64,000 nt of DNA, taken from the NCBI RefSeq assembly GCF_001590605.1, contig NZ_CP014504.1, forward strand, positions 3,162,001-3,226,000, in the 5' to 3' direction. The notes beneath the pieces were generated by a model. The model searched no databases. It saw only the letters and a list, made by a program, of their open reading frames with translations, and was not told the DNA's origin. Source of the stretch: Pedobacter cryoconitis (GTDB lineage: Bacteria > Bacteroidota > Bacteroidia > Sphingobacteriales > Sphingobacteriaceae). Numbering within the stretch: the first letter of the stretch is position 1; each line of letters begins with the position of its first letter. The translations under genes were made by a program, and so were the position numbers. This document shows positions 62,599 to 64,000 of the stretch, piece after piece.

Positions 62599-63345
62599 TT
62601 ATGCCTCTACACCGTTCATCGCATTTAAAGCCACCAGAGGTGAAGTACGCGCCAGTTCATAAACTTGCGCGGTTCCACCTACGTGTATTTCGTAGGTGTC
62701 ATTTTTAAAAGCTTCAAAAAATTCTGTAGCCACTTGTAAAGGTGGAATACCATTTTCCGCTCCACCAATCTCTTTAGAAAAATCAGTATTCACTAAAGGT
62801 GGCATTAGTTCAAATACCTTAACATTGGTAGCTTTTAAAGCCAGACGCAATCCTTGAGTATACGAATGGACCGCTGCTTTACTTGCACTATAAGTCAAGA
62901 AGCGAAGGCCTGGTGCGATTGCTACGATAGAGCTGACATTAACCAGTGCAGCTTCTTCTTGTTTAATCAATTGAGGCAATAGTTTTTCAGTCAGACGGAT
63001 CAGGGAAATATAATTGGTATTCATTTCGTCTGCTGCTTTTTCCCAGGATTTCTCTCCGGCAAGCACATCGTAAGTATAAACAAGGCCTGCGTTATTGATC
63101 ACTACATTTAGTGCCGGAAAATCGGCAGCAATCCTACTCACCAAACGGTCAACTTCTATTTCTTGTGTGGTATCAAATAAAATACCAGTCACGTTGTCTA
63201 GTTTGGCCACAGCTGTGTCCAGCCGTTTTTGATCACGACCAGTTATGATCACGTGATTCCCTTTTTCTGTCAATAGTTTAGCGACTTCAAATCCGATACC
63301 AGCAGTTCCGCCAGCAATCAGAATAGTGTTATTTGTTGATTTCAT
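62599..63345 (-). CDS. SDR family oxidoreductase (DltE-like)
   Basis: A 248-residue short-chain dehydrogenase: AGGTAGIGFEVAKLL, NNAGLVYTYDV, VNVSSIVAIAPGLRFLTYSASKAAVHSYTQGLRLAL with the Ser-Tyr-Lys active site. The sequence around MPPLVNTDFSKEIGG resembles DltE-type SDRs of unknown substrate. It follows an MFS fragment and a TetR-type regulator on the same strand, which may control it. Confidence 0.92.
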   Translation of the reverse strand: MKSTNNTILIAGGTAGIGFEVAKLLTEKGNHVIITGRDQKRLDTAVAKLDNVTGILFDTTQEIEVDRLVSRIAADFPALNVVINNAGLVYTYDVLAGEKSWEKAADEMNTNYISLIRLTEKLLPQLIKQEEAALVNVSSIVAIAPGLRFLTYSASKAAVHSYTQGLRLALKATNVKVFELMPPLVNTDFSKEIGGAENGIPPLQVATEFFEAFKNDTYEIHVGGTAQVYELARTSPLVALNAMNGVEA

Positions 63346-63364
63346 CTTTTTATTCTATTATATT

Positions 63365-63556
63365 TTAATTGTTTCTTGTTAATGATCGGACGAAGGGATA
63401 ACTAATGGTAATTACCCAGGATATATCTTCTAAGGTTACCCTTAAGTTCCCCCTCATATAATTCAGCGCTACATTTACACTAGAGGTGTCAATTAATTCC
63501 ATGATCGCGGCTGCAATTACAGTAATCAACAGGATCTGACGTTTTAAAGGAATCAT
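63365..63556 (-). pseudogene. N-terminal fragment of an MFS (DHA2/EmrB) transporter
   Basis: A 63-codon frame encoding only the first helix and loop of a DHA2 transporter (LLITVIAAAIMELIDTSSVNVALNYMRGNLRVTLEDISWVIT), then unrelated residues and a stop. The remaining 13 helices are absent. It lies between a TetR regulator and an SDR, a typical place for the transporter that the regulator once controlled. A deletion has removed the rest. Confidence 0.8.
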
Positions 63557-63592
63557 ATTATACTGATTGGTATATTTTAGGGTAAAAAAATT

Positions 63593-64000
63593 TTAGCGCT
63601 CAATCTGGTCAATAAGTGTTTCTACGGTGTTCAGTATCAGATCCATTGAAGTCACATCGCCGGTAATATTAGAAATCATAATCCCTCCTTCTATGAGTGC
63701 GATGATGGACAAGGCTGTTTTACGGGGATCAATATTGGTTTTAAATTCCTTTTTTAGTATACCTTTTTTGATGATTGCTGTTAAATTACCTTCCCAGTTT
63801 AAGACCACGTCCGCAGCTCGTTTCCTTAGTAACTCATTGGTATCATCAGCTTCTGTTGCGGTATTGAGTACCGGGCAGCCTCCCCTGTTCATGGTTTCTT
63901 TTATAATTTTCTGATAAACCCGCACATAGGCCATTAGTTTATCATAACAGGTAGTTGCCCTGTTAACTTCCTGGCTTGTTAAATTAGCAACTCTTGAATA
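63593..64000 (-). CDS. TetR/AcrR family transcriptional regulator, C-terminal part (runs off right edge)
   Basis: An open frame from the window edge to 63593, about 135 residues, with no stop up to base 64000. It covers the ligand-binding C-terminal domain of a TetR regulator: RVYQKIIKETMNRGGCPVLNTATEADDTNELLRKRA, then NIDPRKTALSIIALIEGGIMIS and a terminal helix ending TLIDQIER. The GGCPVLN motif is typical of the YcdC-like branch. The DNA-binding domain lies beyond the window. Targets are probably the adjacent SDR and the lost MFS gene. Confidence 0.85.
   Translation of the reverse strand, partial: YSRVANLTSQEVNRATTCYDKLMAYVRVYQKIIKETMNRGGCPVLNTATEADDTNELLRKRAADVVLNWEGNLTAIIKKGILKKEFKTNIDPRKTALSIIALIEGGIMISNITGDVTSMDLILNTVETLIDQIER

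Overview
The window looks like chromosomal DNA of a Bacteroidota bacterium of the Sphingobacteriaceae type (Pedobacter or a close relative). This is inferred from a SusC/SusD pair, a PorP/SprF protein next to a giant protein with a type IX secretion C-terminus, many lipoproteins ending their signal in a Cys, low to moderate G+C, near absence of Shine-Dalgarno sites, and recurring TAnnTTTG -7 promoter elements. No rRNA, tRNA, CRISPR array or intact insertion sequence was seen.

Left part (1-22 kb). A Tat-exported Gfo/Idh/MocA oxidoreductase runs off the left edge. A MarR regulator heads an electrophile-stress-like module (medium-chain reductase, DJ-1/PfpI protein) with two matching palindromic sites. 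An orphan 1356-residue CheB-CheR-PAS-histidine kinase follows, then an alpha/beta hydrolase and a YiaA/B membrane protein. A Crp/Fnr-like regulator with a 20-bp palindrome at its start leads pirin, a small acetyltransferase and a DinB protein. Next come a RidA protein, a clearly broken esterase pseudogene, an L,D-transpeptidase, an LpxL-type acyltransferase and a three-gene RND efflux operon.

Centre (22-37 kb). Six genes on the minus strand may form one transcription unit: three phage-tail-collar (MdpB-like) proteins, a periplasmic-binding-fold protein without a signal peptide, a 2529-residue secreted protein with 17 YDG repeats, and PorP/SprF. A divergent Tat protein has a 5'-nucleotidase fold whose metal ligands all appear to be lost. 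This locus is my best candidate for an undescribed system. An Lrp regulator with a divergent DHA2 transporter, an M57 protease lipoprotein and small lipoproteins follow.

Uronate region (39.7-48.8 kb). A siderophore-interacting protein and an alginate-lyase-family protein precede a catabolic operon: KduI, an SDR, KDG kinase, KDPG aldolase and a hexuronate-type MFS transporter, plus a stand-alone DUF4350 protein. A divergent LacI regulator is the likely controller. Together they would turn unsaturated uronates into pyruvate and glyceraldehyde 3-phosphate.

Right part (48.8-64 kb). An NTF2-like protein, MiaE and a glycosyltransferase come first, then a DarT-DarG DNA ADP-ribosylation toxin-antitoxin pair. 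Beyond it lies a zone with signs of decay: a frameshifted SDR, short tandem repeats, a cruciform-capable hairpin and small ORF remnants. A SusC/SusD pair with an odd 9-residue repeat linker, a DUF6268 outer membrane protein, an SDR, an MFS fragment and a TetR regulator cut by the right edge complete the window.
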